DNA of 64,000 bases from positions 62,001 through 126,000 of the forward strand of contig NZ_JPQU01000015.1 of NCBI RefSeq assembly GCF_000737245.1, in the 5' to 3' direction. Source of the DNA: Pseudomonas syringae (GTDB lineage: Bacteria; Pseudomonadota; Gammaproteobacteria; Pseudomonadales; Pseudomonadaceae). Positions 19,042 through 27,432 of this stretch are shown one piece after another. The translations under genes were made by a program, and so were the position numbers. Below the pieces are notes generated by a model that did not search any database, was not told the origin of the DNA, and worked only from the letters and a program-made list of their open reading frames with translations. Each line of letters starts with the position of its first letter. The first letter of the stretch is position 1.

Positions 19042-19830
19042 TTACAGGTTCTGCGTCAGGTTTTGCAGCATCTGGTCAGCGGTGGAGATCACTTTGGAGT
19101 TCATCTCGTAGGCGCGCTGAGTGGTGATCATGTTGACCAGCTCTTCAACCGTGCTCACGTTGGAAGCTTCCAGGGTGTTCTGCAGCGTGGTACCCAGACC
19201 GTTCAGACCTGGCGTGCCGACCTGCGGAGCGCCGCTGGAAGCGGTTTCCAGGAACAGGTTGCCACCGATGGCCTGCAAGCCGGCCGGGTTGATGAAGTCG
19301 GAAGTCTGAATGTTGCCGATGATCTGCGGCGTGGCCGTGGCACCTGCCAGCGTGACCGACACCGTACCGTCCTGACCGACCGTGAAGGTCTGGGCATTCT
19401 GTGGCACGACAATGGCCGGCTCGAGGGCATAACCATTGGCCGTCACGATCTGACCGTTGGAATCCAGGTGGAAGGTACCGTCGCGAGAGTAAGCGATGGT
19501 GCCGTCCGGTTGCATGACCTGGAAGAAACCCCGACCGTTGACCGCGAGGTCGAGGGGGTTCGAGGTGGTTTCCAGGCTACCGGCAGTAAAGTTCTTCTGC
19601 GTGCCAACGATGCGCACACCGGTACCCAGTTGCAGACCGGACGGCAATTCGCTGTCCTGTGTCGACTGTGCACCCGGCTGACGCTTGATCTGATACAGCA
19701 AGTCCTGGAATTCGGCGCGATCACTTTTAAAGCCGGTGGTCGATACGTTGGCCAGGTTGTTGGAGATCGTCGTCAGGTTCATGTCCTGAGCGGCGAGACC
19801 GGTTTTGGCGACATATAGTGCAGGAATCAT
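19042..19830 (-). CDS. flgG: Distal rod protein FlgG
   Basis: A 262-residue rod protein. The start MIPALYVAKTGLAAQDMNL and the motif ISNNLANVSTTGFK are the standard flagellar rod signature. The C-terminus has the conserved EELVNMITTQRAYEMNSKVI segment that packs as the D0 helix. The length is that of typical FlgG (about 260). It lies 46 bases after flgF in the flgF-L unit. Confidence 0.98.
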   Translation of the reverse strand: MIPALYVAKTGLAAQDMNLTTISNNLANVSTTGFKSDRAEFQDLLYQIKRQPGAQSTQDSELPSGLQLGTGVRIVGTQKNFTAGSLETTSNPLDLAVNGRGFFQVMQPDGTIAYSRDGTFHLDSNGQIVTANGYALEPAIVVPQNAQTFTVGQDGTVSVTLAGATATPQIIGNIQTSDFINPAGLQAIGGNLFLETASSGAPQVGTPGLNGLGTTLQNTLEASNVSTVEELVNMITTQRAYEMNSKVISTADQMLQNLTQNL

Positions 19831-19876
19831 TGGTTCTCTCCTCGTGCGTCGAGTTACCGACGCAAGCTGTCAATAG

Positions 19877-20617
19877 TTAGCCCATCTGCAAGATGCGCGC
19901 CGCAGACTCATCATTGGTCTCGGCGGTTTTCATCATCTTGACGTGCAATTCAAATTGGCGGGACAGGGTCAGTACGGAAGTCATCTCTTCCACGGCGCTG
20001 ACGTTGCTGGCCTGCAGGAAGCCGGACTCGACCTGAACCGTCGCATCTGCCGGGGCAGCGGCGCCGCTCTTGAGGTGAATCAAACCGTCAGGGCCTTTCT
20101 CCATGGACTTGATGTCCGGGTTGACCAGCTTGATGCGGTCTACCTGAGCCATGACCTGAGCGCTTTCACCCAGCGAACGAACGCTGATGGTTCCGTCGGC
20201 ACCGATCTCGATCTGCTGCTGAGGCGGCACGGCAATCGGCCCACCATTGCCCATGACCGGCAAACCATTGCCAGCCCGCAACACACCCAGTGCATCGATA
20301 TTCATGCCGGCACTGCGGGTATAAGCTTCACCGCCATCGGGGGTCTGGACCGCAATCCAGCCATCACCCTTGACGGAAATATCCAGATCGCGACCGGTCG
20401 CGACCATCGCGCCGCCACTGAAGTCAGTACCGGGACGCTCGCTCATGGCATAGGCACGCGAAGGCTGAACCTCGCCAAATACCGGCATCGAACGCGCCTG
20501 CTCCAGGTCACGCATGAACCCATTGGTCGTGACGTTCGCCAGGTTGTTGGCATGCGCCTTTTGCGCAACGGCGTTCTCAGATGCACCGCTCATGGCGACG
20601 TAAAGCAACTTATCCAC
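19877..20617 (-). CDS. flgF: Proximal rod protein FlgF
   Basis: A 246-residue rod protein with the KAHANNLANVTTNGF rod signature near the N-terminus and the C-terminal segment VEEMTSVLTLSRQFELHVKMM. An in-frame ATG lies at 20623, but GAGGAGG (20624-20630, complement) touches it. The GTG at 20617 has this site 6 bases away and gives MDKLLYVAMSGA, the normal FlgF start, so GTG is preferred. It is first of the flgFGHIJKL run and has its own sigma-54-like promoter. Confidence 0.95.
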   Translation of the reverse strand: MDKLLYVAMSGASENAVAQKAHANNLANVTTNGFMRDLEQARSMPVFGEVQPSRAYAMSERPGTDFSGGAMVATGRDLDISVKGDGWIAVQTPDGGEAYTRSAGMNIDALGVLRAGNGLPVMGNGGPIAVPPQQQIEIGADGTISVRSLGESAQVMAQVDRIKLVNPDIKSMEKGPDGLIHLKSGAAAPADATVQVESGFLQASNVSAVEEMTSVLTLSRQFELHVKMMKTAETNDESAARILQMG

Positions 20618-20672
20618 AGTCATCCTCCTCTGACAGACGCTTGCCGCCTGTAGCTGTTCTGAGAGGGATAAA

Positions 20673-20687
20673 GCAATTTCCGGTCCA
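20673..20687 (-). promoter_or_regulatory. Candidate sigma-54 promoter of flgF
   Basis: Minus-strand TGGACCGGAAATTGC has the required GG-N10-GC spacing, 56 bases before the flgF GTG. The -24 box differs from TGGCAC at two positions. The gap 20618-20926 shows no other feature. Confidence 0.55.
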
Positions 20688-20926
20688 ACTTGTCAGGTTT
20701 TATACAAAGCACTGATTTGGCAGTAAAAACGGGCACAGTCGGTTCACACAGGATGCCGCGCGAAAAGAATGTGGCGGCGGACTGCCACATTTCGCCGGAC
20801 TGACGTGAACCACCGCCAAAAAAACTTCATTGCAAGAGAAATGAGCTCAGCGACTGAAATTGCCATTCATAAAACACAGGCCGGTGATAGTCTTGCAGGC
20901 AACGTGAACGCCCATGGAATCTAGCG

Positions 20927-21118
20927 GTGAAAGCACTTGCAAGCCTCCTGCCGATAGTGGCAGCGTCTGTGATCCTGGTTTCGGCAACCAGCCAGGCCGC
21001 ACCCGCCCGCTATTACAAATGGCAAGGCGTGGATCGTATCGTCTGCGCCCAGACGAGCCCCGGAGAGGGGTGGAAACGTTTGAAGGGTTTTTTTGTTAAA
21101 TCCGATTGTTCGATTTGA
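20927..21118 (+). CDS. Small exported protein, unknown
   Basis: A 63-residue product from a GTG start, on the strand opposite to the flagellar genes between flgF and the second hook gene. Residues 1-25 look like a signal peptide (MKALASLLPIVAASVILVSA, then TSQAAPA), leaving a mature peptide of about 38 residues with two cysteines (CAQT and SDCSI), possibly a disulphide. The ribosome site is weak (GGAAT 8 bases upstream). I recognise no family. The signal-peptide architecture argues for a real gene, but this is only moderately certain. Confidence 0.5.
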   Translation: MKALASLLPIVAASVILVSATSQAAPARYYKWQGVDRIVCAQTSPGEGWKRLKGFFVKSDCSI

Positions 21119-21161
21119 ATCTACCAACGGTTGACACCGCGCTTTCGCGCAGCAAACTCAG

Positions 21162-21258
21162 GATCTGTAGGAGTGAGCTTGCTCGCGATAGCGTCAGCTC
21201 AGATGATAAATTCGTCGACCAAGAGACCGAATCGCGAGCAAGCTCACTCCTACAGATC
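21162..21258. repeat. REP doublet (inverted pair)
   Basis: Two inverted copies of a GATCTGTAGGAGTGAGCTTG-type element about 40 bases apart, between the small exported gene and the second hook gene. Each copy has an inner palindrome GAGCTTGCTC. Confidence 0.85.
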
Positions 21259-21266
21259 AGCAGAAA

Positions 21267-23015
21267 TCACGTCGACTGAATCAACGTCTGCATCAATGTC
21301 ACCTCGGTAGAAATGGCCTTCGAATTGGCCTGATACGCCGTTTGCGCCTGGATCAGTTCAAGCAACTCATCCGCCAGCACGACGTTCGAGGCTTCCAACG
21401 TCCCACTCAGCACGCTACCCAACATCCCCGATCCGCCAGTACCGAAATTGGCGACTCCCGAGGCGAGGGTTTCTCCCCAGCGGGTATCGCTGCGAGGTTC
21501 CAGCCCTTGCTCGTTGGCAAAACTCGCCAGCATCAGTTGCCCGATATTCCGGTACAAACCGTTGTTGAATCCGGCACGCAACAAGCCATCGCGCCCCACG
21601 CTAAAGCTGCTCAACTCCCCCGCCGCATGTCCGTCGCCAAATTGCGAAGTGCGCGAGGTCGGCGCATTGAATTGCGCGACCTTGCTGAAGTCGATGGCGA
21701 TGCCCTCATCACTGGCGTTGGTACCATTGGATATCCAGGTCTCCTGGCGCGTACCTTTGTCCCGGACCGTTGCCGGGACCCAGCTCGTCAATTGCAGGGA
21801 ATTACCATCTTGGACCTCCAACCCAGGCGATCCCGTCAGAGACCTGAGCGATCCGTTGCCGTTGAAGACCAGACGCGCCGTCAAGGGCGCGGCGGATTCA
21901 GGCATGGAAGGATTTCGGTCGTTGACCAGCACGTGCATCTGCCAACTGTTGTTCCCCTCCTTGACGAAATAACGCTTCAACTCGTGCTGGTTACCCTGAC
22001 TGTCAAACAACGCGTTGGAGAACACCACACTGTAGGTCGCCGGGTCCGCAGGGTTGAACGGGGGCAAAGAGCGCACCATGACCGGATCGGCGCTATCCAG
22101 CGCACTGCCCGCGCCATCTTCAAGGGATAACGAAACGTCACCGCCGCTGGCCGCACCATTGGCAACCCACTTGTTTCCAGACTGCATCGCGGGCACCCAA
22201 CCACCTAGGCCCAATTCGGTATTGGACACCTTCTTCAGGTTCTGGCTGGTGGCGGAATAGCGCACGGTGCCATCAGCAGCTTTATCCAGCGTTACATGCA
22301 GCGGACTTGAGCTTCCGGGGTCAATCGGGTTTCGACCATCAATCAATACGTACATGGACCATTGATTATCGTCAGTCTTGACGAAGTACTGTTTCAGCTC
22401 ATGATCCGTCGCGGCAACGGAGCCCACCGCCTGATCCTGGATGGTCCGGCTTGTCATGCGGGTATAGGTGGCAGGGTTATCCGGGTTGAATGAGGGCAAC
22501 TGCGCAAGGGAGGCGCGGGAAGCATCCAGATTGAAAGTGTCCGAAATACGCGTGGTGGATTTCGGTGCCATATTGGAGGTATCAATTTTCATGTCCATTC
22601 GCACCCCGGCCATGACCTCGCCCTTGTCGTTCACCCCATAGCCCTGAAGGCGCCCGCCTTCACTGTCCACAACGAAGTCCTCGGCATCCTTCTGAAAGGC
22701 ACCGGCCCGGGTGTACGCCAAAGAACCACGGTCACTGACAACAAAAAAACCACCGCCCTGGATACGCATATCCAGCGGTCTGCCATGCGTGGTGATGCTG
22801 GTGCCCTCATTGAAGTTCTGCGTCACATTGGCCAGGCGAACCCCGCTGCCGATTGTATGCCCACCCGTACCCAGATGATTGGCCGGATACAAGGCCGCAA
22901 AATCAGTACGCGAGGACTTGAAACCAACTGTTCCCACGTTGGCGATATTATTCCCTGCATTCTCCAGTCTTTTATTGGCGGCGTGAATCCCACTGATAGA
23001 AACATTGAACGACAT
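21267..23015 (-). CDS. Second flagellar hook protein (FlgE paralogue, enlarged)
   Basis: A 582-residue FlgE-family protein. The N-terminus MSFNVSISGIHAANKRLENA with NNIANVGTVGFKSSR and the C-terminus DELLELIQAQTAYQANSKAI are standard hook D0 helices. It is 128 residues longer than the flgE 198 bases upstream. The difference is explained by two homologous middle domains (about 185-325 and 325-465), each with a HELK-x-YFVK segment followed by W-x-M-(Y/H)VL. FlgE has one such domain. SD GGGAG is 6 bases from the ATG, with a small TACCG/CGGTA hairpin directly before it. Whether it forms hooks, mixes with FlgE, or is a surface structure of another kind is unknown. Confidence 0.88.
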   Translation of the reverse strand: MSFNVSISGIHAANKRLENAGNNIANVGTVGFKSSRTDFAALYPANHLGTGGHTIGSGVRLANVTQNFNEGTSITTHGRPLDMRIQGGGFFVVSDRGSLAYTRAGAFQKDAEDFVVDSEGGRLQGYGVNDKGEVMAGVRMDMKIDTSNMAPKSTTRISDTFNLDASRASLAQLPSFNPDNPATYTRMTSRTIQDQAVGSVAATDHELKQYFVKTDDNQWSMYVLIDGRNPIDPGSSSPLHVTLDKAADGTVRYSATSQNLKKVSNTELGLGGWVPAMQSGNKWVANGAASGGDVSLSLEDGAGSALDSADPVMVRSLPPFNPADPATYSVVFSNALFDSQGNQHELKRYFVKEGNNSWQMHVLVNDRNPSMPESAAPLTARLVFNGNGSLRSLTGSPGLEVQDGNSLQLTSWVPATVRDKGTRQETWISNGTNASDEGIAIDFSKVAQFNAPTSRTSQFGDGHAAGELSSFSVGRDGLLRAGFNNGLYRNIGQLMLASFANEQGLEPRSDTRWGETLASGVANFGTGGSGMLGSVLSGTLEASNVVLADELLELIQAQTAYQANSKAISTEVTLMQTLIQST

Positions 23016-23026
23016 CTAAAACTCCC

Positions 23027-23040
23027 TACCGAAAACGGTA
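23027..23040 (-). promoter_or_regulatory. Small hairpin abutting the ribosome site of the second hook gene
   Basis: TACCG-TTTT-CGGTA in the minus-strand RNA lies immediately before the GGGAG ribosome site. It could modulate translation. The stem is short and the function is inferred. Confidence 0.35.
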
Positions 23041-23159
23041 TTGGTTAAGGAGTTTTTATTCTCACACTATGTTGCGTAGGAAATTTCCAAGACGGTTGAG
23101 AGGCACTTCCGTAACTTCGAAAACCAAAAAGACATCGATAGTTTGTTAATCAAAAACCA

Positions 23160-23190
23160 TAAAAAAAGCCCCTTCGAAAAGGGGCTTTTG
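23160..23190 (-). terminator. Terminator after flgE
   Basis: Minus-strand stem AAGCCCCTT / AAGGGGCTT followed by seven Ts, 24 bases beyond the flgE stop. It uncouples flgE from the second hook gene. Confidence 0.85.
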
Positions 23191-23213
23191 TGCAGCCTGA
23201 ACAGCAACCTTTA

Positions 23214-24578
23214 TCAGGTCATCTGAATAGTGGTCTGCATGATGGTCGATTGCGTCGAGATCGTCTTCGCATTCGCCTGATAGTTGCTTTGTGCCTTGAT
23301 CAGGTTAACCAGTTCACCGGTCAGATCAACGTTGGAATCTTCCAGTGCCTGACCCGTGATGTAGCCCAAGGTCCCAGACTCAGGAGCGCCACTTACCGGC
23401 ACACCAGAGGCGAAGGTTTCGCGCCAGTTGGTGCCGCCCGCCGGGGCCAGGCCCTGGACGTTGGCGAAGTTAGTAAGCGACACCTGGCCAATCACCTGGG
23501 ATTTACCGTTGGTGTAGGTGGCGAACAGGTTACCGGTGGCATCAACGCTCATGCTGCTGAGTTGGCCAGTGGCGTAACCATCCTGATCCTGAGCGATCAA
23601 GCCAGAAACCGAAGCGGTCTGAGTGGTCGACAGCATATTGAGCTTGATAGGAGAGCTGGTGGCGCCGTTCGATTCCCACTTCGCGGTAGTGCCAGTGCCT
23701 GTTTTCACGGCCGGTACCCAGCCGGTGATGTTGAAGGTGCCGCTAGCTGCATCAAACTTGATGTTGGCACCGTCGGTAGGTGGAGCACCGGTTGCTGGAG
23801 CAACAGGGGCGGTCACTATAAGGGAGCCATTGGAGTCAAAGGACAGATCAACCTTGTCTGCAGTTACATCGACCACGTCAGGCGTTTTGGTCGCAGGATC
23901 ACTGATATTACGACCATCAACCAACGAATACATTGACCAGGTATTGGTGCCCGTCTTGACGAAATACTGATCCAGCGTATGCGCATTACCCTGAGTATCG
24001 TAGATAGGGGTGCTGTATTTCATGTTGTAGCTTTTAGTGTCGGTCGGATCAAAAGTCGCAACGGTCGGCAAAGCAGTCGTGGAGTTGAGGTTTGCCTTAT
24101 TGGTGATCAGCGTTGTCGCCCTAGGCTCAAGGTTCGAAGAGTCGACCCGCAGGTTATTCAAAGCACCGGTTACTACAGCACCATTGGCATCAACGTTGTA
24201 ACCCTGCAGATTCTGACCGGCACTGTTGACGACAAAGCCTTCTTTATCAGTGTGGAAAGCACCGGCACGGGTATAAAGCTTCTCGCCGTTGTTGCTGAGC
24301 ATGAAGAAGCCATTGCCGTTGATTGCCAGATCCAGGCTGTTAGCCGTACCGGTGGTCAGCGTGCCTTGGGTAAACTGCTGGGAAACTGCAGCCGTGCTCA
24401 CACCGCTGCCGACGTTGGTCTGCCCGGAAGTACCGCGAATAGACTGCGCATATTGGTCCGCGAACTCAGCACGAGAAGACTTAAAGCCGGTGGTCGCGAC
24501 GTTGGCAATGTTGTTGCCGGTAACGTCCAGGCTTTTATTTGCAGCATAGAGCCCACTAAGACCGATATTGAATGACAT
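23214..24578 (-). CDS. flgE: Flagellar hook protein FlgE
   Basis: The 454-residue hook subunit. The start MSFNIGLSGLYAANKSLDVT with NNIANVATTGFKSSR and the end LVNLIKAQSNYQANAKTI are canonical. The single middle domain has the YFVKTGTNTWSMYSLVDGRN pattern. SD AAGGAG is properly spaced. It follows flgD by 28 bases and ends the sigma-54 flgBCDE unit, closed by a strong terminator. Length matches Pseudomonas FlgE (about 440-460). Confidence 0.97.
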   Translation of the reverse strand: MSFNIGLSGLYAANKSLDVTGNNIANVATTGFKSSRAEFADQYAQSIRGTSGQTNVGSGVSTAAVSQQFTQGTLTTGTANSLDLAINGNGFFMLSNNGEKLYTRAGAFHTDKEGFVVNSAGQNLQGYNVDANGAVVTGALNNLRVDSSNLEPRATTLITNKANLNSTTALPTVATFDPTDTKSYNMKYSTPIYDTQGNAHTLDQYFVKTGTNTWSMYSLVDGRNISDPATKTPDVVDVTADKVDLSFDSNGSLIVTAPVAPATGAPPTDGANIKFDAASGTFNITGWVPAVKTGTGTTAKWESNGATSSPIKLNMLSTTQTASVSGLIAQDQDGYATGQLSSMSVDATGNLFATYTNGKSQVIGQVSLTNFANVQGLAPAGGTNWRETFASGVPVSGAPESGTLGYITGQALEDSNVDLTGELVNLIKAQSNYQANAKTISTQSTIMQTTIQMT

Positions 24579-24606
24579 GTAACACTCCTTCGCCGTCGAG
24601 TCGGCT

Positions 24607-25287
24607 CTAAATTCCGATAGTTTGTACTGCGGACAAGGCGATGGACTGACCGCCCGCCAGATTAAGCGTCATAGCCCCGCCATTCACCCCGGTCGTCACG
24701 CTGTTGACCGTTGCAGGCAGATAAGTCGCCAGGTTGGTGGGGGTGCCATCCAGCGTGCCACTGGCAACGAAGCTGTAATTGCCCGACGCCACGGCTTCAC
24801 CTTCATCATTCTTGCCATCCCAGGTAAAGGCGGCGTTGCCGGCACTCTGGCGGCCCAGATCGACGGTTTTGACCACATTCATGGCCGAGTCGTAGATTTT
24901 CACCGTCGTTAGAGAGCTGGTAGACGGAACCACTACGGTACCCGCCATGCCCTTGGTGGTATCAATGGAGGTCGACCCTGCGTTGACGATCACCGAACGG
25001 CCAACCAGCGAGGAAGCCTGCAATGCCTGCGACGACTGGTAGCTGGCAGCGATGGTATCCACGGTGGAGGTCAGGTTCTGCATGCTCTCCAGACTGCTGA
25101 ACTGCGCCAGTTGAGCCACGAACTCCGAGTTATCCTGTGGATCGAGCGGGTTCTGGTTTTTCATCTGTGTAACCAGAAGCTGCAGGAACGCGTCCTTGCC
25201 CAGCGCGTCATTAGACTTGGTAGCAGTCGGCGTAGGGTTTTGCAGTTTGTTGATAAAATTCGCCGATACGTCGTTTTCAACAGCCAT
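24607..25287 (-). CDS. flgD: Hook assembly scaffold FlgD
   Basis: A 226-residue hook-capping protein. The N-terminal FlgD motif LGKDAFLQLLVTQMKNQNPL (about residues 28-47) is decisive. The C-terminal half has the FLG-type Ig-like fold pattern FTWDGKNDEGEAVASGNYSF. It caps the growing hook and is discarded afterwards. It follows flgC by 15 bases. Confidence 0.98.
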   Translation of the reverse strand: MAVENDVSANFINKLQNPTPTATKSNDALGKDAFLQLLVTQMKNQNPLDPQDNSEFVAQLAQFSSLESMQNLTSTVDTIAASYQSSQALQASSLVGRSVIVNAGSTSIDTTKGMAGTVVVPSTSSLTTVKIYDSAMNVVKTVDLGRQSAGNAAFTWDGKNDEGEAVASGNYSFVASGTLDGTPTNLATYLPATVNSVTTGVNGGAMTLNLAGGQSIALSAVQTIGI

Positions 25288-25302
25288 TGTGTTCGCCCCT
25301 TA

Positions 25303-25743
25303 TCACTGACCCAGGGTCAATACTTTCTGCATCATGGTTTTGGCGGTATTCATGATTTCCGCGTTAGTCTGGAAAGACCGACTGGCAGAAATCATGTCGG
25401 CCATTTCTTCGACGACGTTCACATTCGGGTAGTAGACGTACCCGTTCTTGTCGGCGGAAGGATGATTGGGTTCGAAGCGCGCTTCGAGGTTCGAAGTGTC
25501 TTCGATGATGCCGTTAACCTGCACGCCCTGCCCTGCCTCGCCCTGTTCCTGGAACAGCGAACCGCCGCCCGTCTGGCTCTGCTGGAACACGGTGGCGAAC
25601 ACCGGGTGCCGCGCGCGATAGGTCTGGTCCATGCTCGAAGAGACGGTTTCGGCGTTGGCGATGTTACTGGCGGTGGTGTTCAATCGAGTGGTTTGAGCAC
25701 TCATGCCGCTGCCGGCAATATTGAAAACGTTGGCTAGAGACAT
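25303..25743 (-). CDS. flgC: Rod protein FlgC
   Basis: A 146-residue proximal rod protein. SLANVFNIAGSGMSAQTTRLN with TASNIANAETV at the N-terminus and VVEEMADMISASRSFQTNAEI at the C-terminus are the family signatures. It lies 3 bases after flgB. The length is usual for FlgC. Confidence 0.98.
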   Translation of the reverse strand: MSLANVFNIAGSGMSAQTTRLNTTASNIANAETVSSSMDQTYRARHPVFATVFQQSQTGGGSLFQEQGEAGQGVQVNGIIEDTSNLEARFEPNHPSADKNGYVYYPNVNVVEEMADMISASRSFQTNAEIMNTAKTMMQKVLTLGQ

Positions 25744-25746
25744 GAA

Positions 25747-26154
25747 TTACTCTCCGCGGAGGGCTGCAACCAGCCCTTTGAATTTGCTGTTGAGCAAGGT
25801 GAAGCTGGCCTGAAAGCCCACGGCGTTTTCCGCGTAGTTGGCGCTTTCGACTTGAGCATCAACGGTGTTCTGGTCCAGAGAAGGAGCCGACGGTGTGCGA
25901 TACAGCAAGCTGCCATCGGTATTGCCCACGCCCTCAGCTTCGATATGGCGGCTGTTGGTCTTGTTCAGCGCGAAAGTGCCGTTCTTGACCTTGTCGCTTT
26001 CAGCAGCCAACACCGATGAGAACTCCAGATCACGAGCCTTGTAATTCGGCGTATCGGCGTTAGTGATGTTGTTGGCCAACACCTCGGCACGCTGGGCGCG
26101 AAAGCTCAGGGCTTTTTCATGGATGCCTAACGCTTTATCGAAGTTGATGCTCAT
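25747..26154 (-). CDS. flgB: Rod protein FlgB
   Basis: A 135-residue proximal rod protein, first gene of the flgBCDE unit. The motif ANNITNADTPNYKARD is conserved. The start MSINFDKALGIHEKALSFR at 26154 matches the family; a longer in-frame start at 26214 would add 20 residues and run into the sigma-54 promoter, so it is rejected. The promoter's -12 box lies about 60 bases upstream. Confidence 0.97.
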   Translation of the reverse strand: MSINFDKALGIHEKALSFRAQRAEVLANNITNADTPNYKARDLEFSSVLAAESDKVKNGTFALNKTNSRHIEAEGVGNTDGSLLYRTPSAPSLDQNTVDAQVESANYAENAVGFQASFTLLNSKFKGLVAALRGE

Positions 26155-26215
26155 GTCGGGAAACCTTTGCCGGATGACCAGATAGTCGTAACTGGTTTTG
26201 CTTAGCAGAGACATA

Positions 26216-26230
26216 GCAAACCGCGTGCCA
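26216..26230 (-). promoter_or_regulatory. Sigma-54 promoter of flgBCDE
   Basis: Minus-strand TGGCAC-GCGGT-TTGC is a perfect match to the consensus TGGCAC-N5-TTGC, 61 bases upstream of the flgB ATG. FleQ/FleR-dependent control is expected from Pseudomonas biology. Confidence 0.92.
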
Positions 26231-26381
26231 CTTCTTGAAAAGCCATGTTTCAGGGGCTTTCAGGCAGGGGTGGCAAGGCGAATGCCAGAAAAGCGGCAAT
26301 GGATTTCCGCTCAGGAGTAGGCAAGCGGCAAGGGAGGTGCCGTAAAGTTGCCAGTGTTGCCTAGGTGGCTCTCTGATTACC

Positions 26382-26473
26382 TGTGGGAGCGAGCTTGCTC
26401 GCGAAAGCTTTCTGTCTAACGCAAAACATCAGTGGATGCCCCGCCCTCTTCGCAAGCAAGCTTGCTCCCACAG
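26382..26473. repeat. REP doublet (inverted pair)
   Basis: The outer arms TGTGGGAGC / GCTCCCACA enclose inverted GAGCTTGCTCGCGAA-type elements. It sits between the flgB promoter and the cheR terminator in the 404-base non-coding stretch 26155-26558. Confidence 0.85.
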
Positions 26474-26512
26474 AAATGATTTCCCGCAAAACTCCGCGCG
26501 GGTCAATTAAAA

Positions 26513-26540
26513 AACAAAAAAGAGACCCGAAGGTCCCTTT
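26513..26540 (-). terminator. Terminator after cheR
   Basis: Minus-strand GGGACC-TTC-GGGTCTC stem followed by a T run, about 20 bases beyond the cheR stop. Confidence 0.8.
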
Positions 26541-26558
26541 TATCTGAATCACTCAGCT

Positions 26559-27386
26559 TCATTTAGCCTGGTAAATAATCCCCGGGCTGCATTGCACCAT
26601 CTGGTAGTGATCCGGCAAACCATTGAGGGCTTCGGACGCCCCCAGAAACAGGTAGCCGCCCGGCTTCAGCGTGCTATGGATGCGCAACAGGATGTCTTTT
26701 TTCACTTCCGCCGAAAAATAGATCAACACGTTGCGGCAGAACACGATGTCGAACTTGCCCAGACTGGCGTAGCTGTCCAACAAGTTGAAGGCCCGAAACT
26801 CGACGCGACTCTTGATCGGTGCCTTGACCGCCCAACGCCCCGGCGCTTTAACGTCGAAGTAACGCTGCAGACGATCCGGGGACAGGCCACGACCGATTGC
26901 CAGGCTGTCGTACTCACCTGATTTGCAGTTGGTCAGCATCAACCCGGACAGATCGGTTGCCACAATCTGCGCGCCACTCTTGAGCTGGCTCGGATTGCTG
27001 CGCTCGAACTCATCAATTGTCATCGACAGCGAATAAGGTTCCTGACCCGAGGAGCAGGCCGCTGACCAGATGCGCAGGCGTTGATTCGGAGCGGCCTTGA
27101 TGGCTTCCGGCAAAACCTTGTTTTTCATGACTTCGAACGGATACGTATCGCGAAACCACAAGGTTTCGTTAGTCGTCATGGCATCCACCACCTGCTCACG
27201 CAAACCACTGCGCGGCTGGGTCTGGATGCGCTGAATCAGCTCGCCCAGGGTCTTGATACCCTGCTGCTCCATCAGCTTGTTAAGACGACTGGATACCAGG
27301 TACTGCTTGTTTTCACCCAAGAGGATGCCACAGGCTTTTTCCAGAAAGACCCGGAACTGCTCGAAATCCAAATTACCCGTAGCCAA
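26559..27386 (-). CDS. cheR: Chemotaxis protein methyltransferase CheR
   Basis: A 275-residue enzyme that methylates receptor glutamates with S-adenosylmethionine. The N-terminal helical domain (about 1-75) precedes the SAM-binding domain, with RIWSAACSSGQEPYSLSM (about 115-132) and DIVFCRNVLIYFS (about 215). No ATG fits. The TTG at 27386 has GAGAGG 6 bases upstream and gives the expected start (Met)-ATGNLDFEQFRVFLEKACG; the longer frame to 27521 runs back through the cheV stop region with no homology. It lies 46 bases after cheV. Confidence 0.95.
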   Translation of the reverse strand: MATGNLDFEQFRVFLEKACGILLGENKQYLVSSRLNKLMEQQGIKTLGELIQRIQTQPRSGLREQVVDAMTTNETLWFRDTYPFEVMKNKVLPEAIKAAPNQRLRIWSAACSSGQEPYSLSMTIDEFERSNPSQLKSGAQIVATDLSGLMLTNCKSGEYDSLAIGRGLSPDRLQRYFDVKAPGRWAVKAPIKSRVEFRAFNLLDSYASLGKFDIVFCRNVLIYFSAEVKKDILLRIHSTLKPGGYLFLGASEALNGLPDHYQMVQCSPGIIYQAK

Positions 27387-27432
27387 AGTGCCGCCTCTCA
27401 AATCATATAAAACCACCAGGAGCGAGACGCTC

